Assembly (NCBI GenBank): GCA_022494885.1
Contig: JAGVSM010005036.1
Coordinates: 1 to 64,000, forward strand
Direction: 5' to 3'
DNA from: Micrasema longulum
Taxonomy: Eukaryota > Arthropoda > Insecta > Trichoptera > Brachycentridae
Length of the DNA: 64,000 bases
Shown: positions 63,470 through 64,000 of the stretch, one piece after another
Numbering within the stretch: the first letter of the stretch is position 1
Layout: each line of letters begins with the position of its first letter
Notes under the pieces: generated by a model
What the model saw: the letters and a program-made list of their open reading frames with translations, nothing else
Databases searched by the model: none
What the model was told of the DNA's origin: nothing
Translations under genes and position numbers: made by a program

Positions 63470-63620
63470 TCTGAATACGAGACGTTTCGCGCCCTATGAG
63501 GCGAACGGCACGTATTACGTTACTGCGCCATATTCGTGCGCAATGTTTGTTAGATGCGCTCGGCGGGCATGAAGCGTGACATCAAAACGACGTGACGCCA
63601 ACTGTGAGCCGTTTTGTATA
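63470..63620. promoter_or_regulatory. CpG-rich patch, possible regulatory region
   Basis: About 150 bases with dense CpG (GACGTTTCGCGCCC, GGCGAACGGCACG, GCGCTCGGCGGGC, AACGACGTGACGCC) in an otherwise AT-rich surrounding. There is no open frame of note and no recognised repeat. Such patches can be promoters or enhancers of a gene beyond the window, or a young insertion that has not yet lost CpG. No TATA box or initiator is evident. Confidence 0.35.
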
Positions 63621-64000
63621 TGCTCTTTTTCAAACCCGAAACTTAGGAATGACAACTTGTTTTTTATATAATACTTTGATATTTCTTCGATGAGCGGACA
63701 TAAAAGTATAAGAGAATAAATTGAAAAGTGTACATTTTAAGGAGAGCAAAAAAACGTTCTTATGAACCTGATTATTTTGCTACAGAATTCACATTTTGCA
63801 AAATGGGTTATTTTCTACTGATCGATTTACTAGTGTAAACACATTCGAGTTATGTGTACAAATAACATAAATATTCAACATACACTACTTGACTACTAAA
63901 GATGGGATAGAGTTGAGTCTACTTATATTACTGAGACTATCTTGTACTATTTGCACCACTGAAAATATGACGCAAATGCGTATACCTATTTTATTTAAAC
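63621..64000. other. Unassigned AT-rich DNA to the window end
   Basis: Nothing recognised. Confidence 0.45.

Noticed and set aside
1..64000. A bacterial operon, phage or plasmid system
   Set aside because: No long open frames, no ribosome-binding-site pattern, abundant eukaryotic LINE, SINE and DNA transposon remnants.

Overview
This window reads as AT-rich nuclear DNA of an arthropod, most likely an insect. The LINE protein tails, tRNA-derived SINEs, pogo/Tigger-type DNA transposons and a degenerate repeat with a 'CTAGCGGACCCGACAGACG'-type motif all resemble what is common in insect genomes. I cannot place it to order from sequence alone. There is no bacterial-type gene organisation, no rRNA gene, no CRISPR array, no convincing functional tRNA gene and no complete host gene. 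Most open reading frames of 60-106 codons are chance frames or pieces of decayed transposons. The window is best read as intergenic or deep-intronic DNA built from layers of dead mobile elements.

Main recurrent elements: (1) Family A, a ~400 bp repeat with at least 16 pieces in both orientations, sometimes tandem and sometimes head-to-head inverted (805-1175, 4540-4795, 5399-5675, 6335-6492, 12139-12225, 13015-13090, 14205-14690, 15539-15787, 28888-29150, 30218-30320, 35372-35470, 36535-36612, 42820-43050, 55853-56165, 58893-58960, 61545-61620, 62145-62215). (2) SINE1, a long tRNA-related SINE with an unusual ~100-130 bp block upstream of its tRNA-like promoter (about a dozen pieces). (3) SINE2, tRNA-Val(CAC)-like, one copy nested inside a SINE1. 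(4) SINE3, a third tRNA-related family. (5) Several LINE families: RTE-like, CR1/Jockey-like, and one with an RNase H domain. (6) DNA transposons: a 694 bp deleted Tigger with a CENP-B-like transposase start (36661-37354), an ~1.84 kb Tigger shell filled with LINE pieces (30388-32231), a short Tigger-like element (about 3758-3988), a Harbinger-type MITE nested in a LINE (16394-16522), and a hAT-type terminus (18373-18419).

Layout: 1-5.7 kb holds SINE1, family A and LINE pieces. 5.8-7.1 kb holds a foldback and two adjacent minisatellites (18 bp and ~40 bp units). 7.8-10.6 kb holds two convergent LINE tails and a LINE endonuclease piece. 11.9-18.4 kb is dense in nested repeats. 19-28 kb holds LINE 3' ends, a LINE broken by two later insertions, and a pair of ~0.5 kb homologous blocks (19480-20035 and 27150-27665). 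28.5-29.1 kb contains a small GC-richer candidate exon. 30.4-37.4 kb holds two Tigger elements and an RTE fragment. 38-44 kb holds a young 48 bp duplication, RTE-like tails and a GC-rich retroposon-like block. 44-47 kb contains a near-perfect 36 bp-armed hairpin at 46571-46652 that could be a miRNA precursor or a tiny foldback element. 47.5-57.9 kb is again SINE/LINE rich. The last kilobase has a CpG-rich patch (63470-63620).

The window is informative as a nesting record: insertions into insertions give relative ages. The least explained items are the mixed tandem/inverted family A, the SINE1 5' block, the 46.6 kb hairpin and a few GC-rich patches of unknown nature. All coordinates of decayed repeats are approximate (usually within 20-40 bases), because alignment was by eye.
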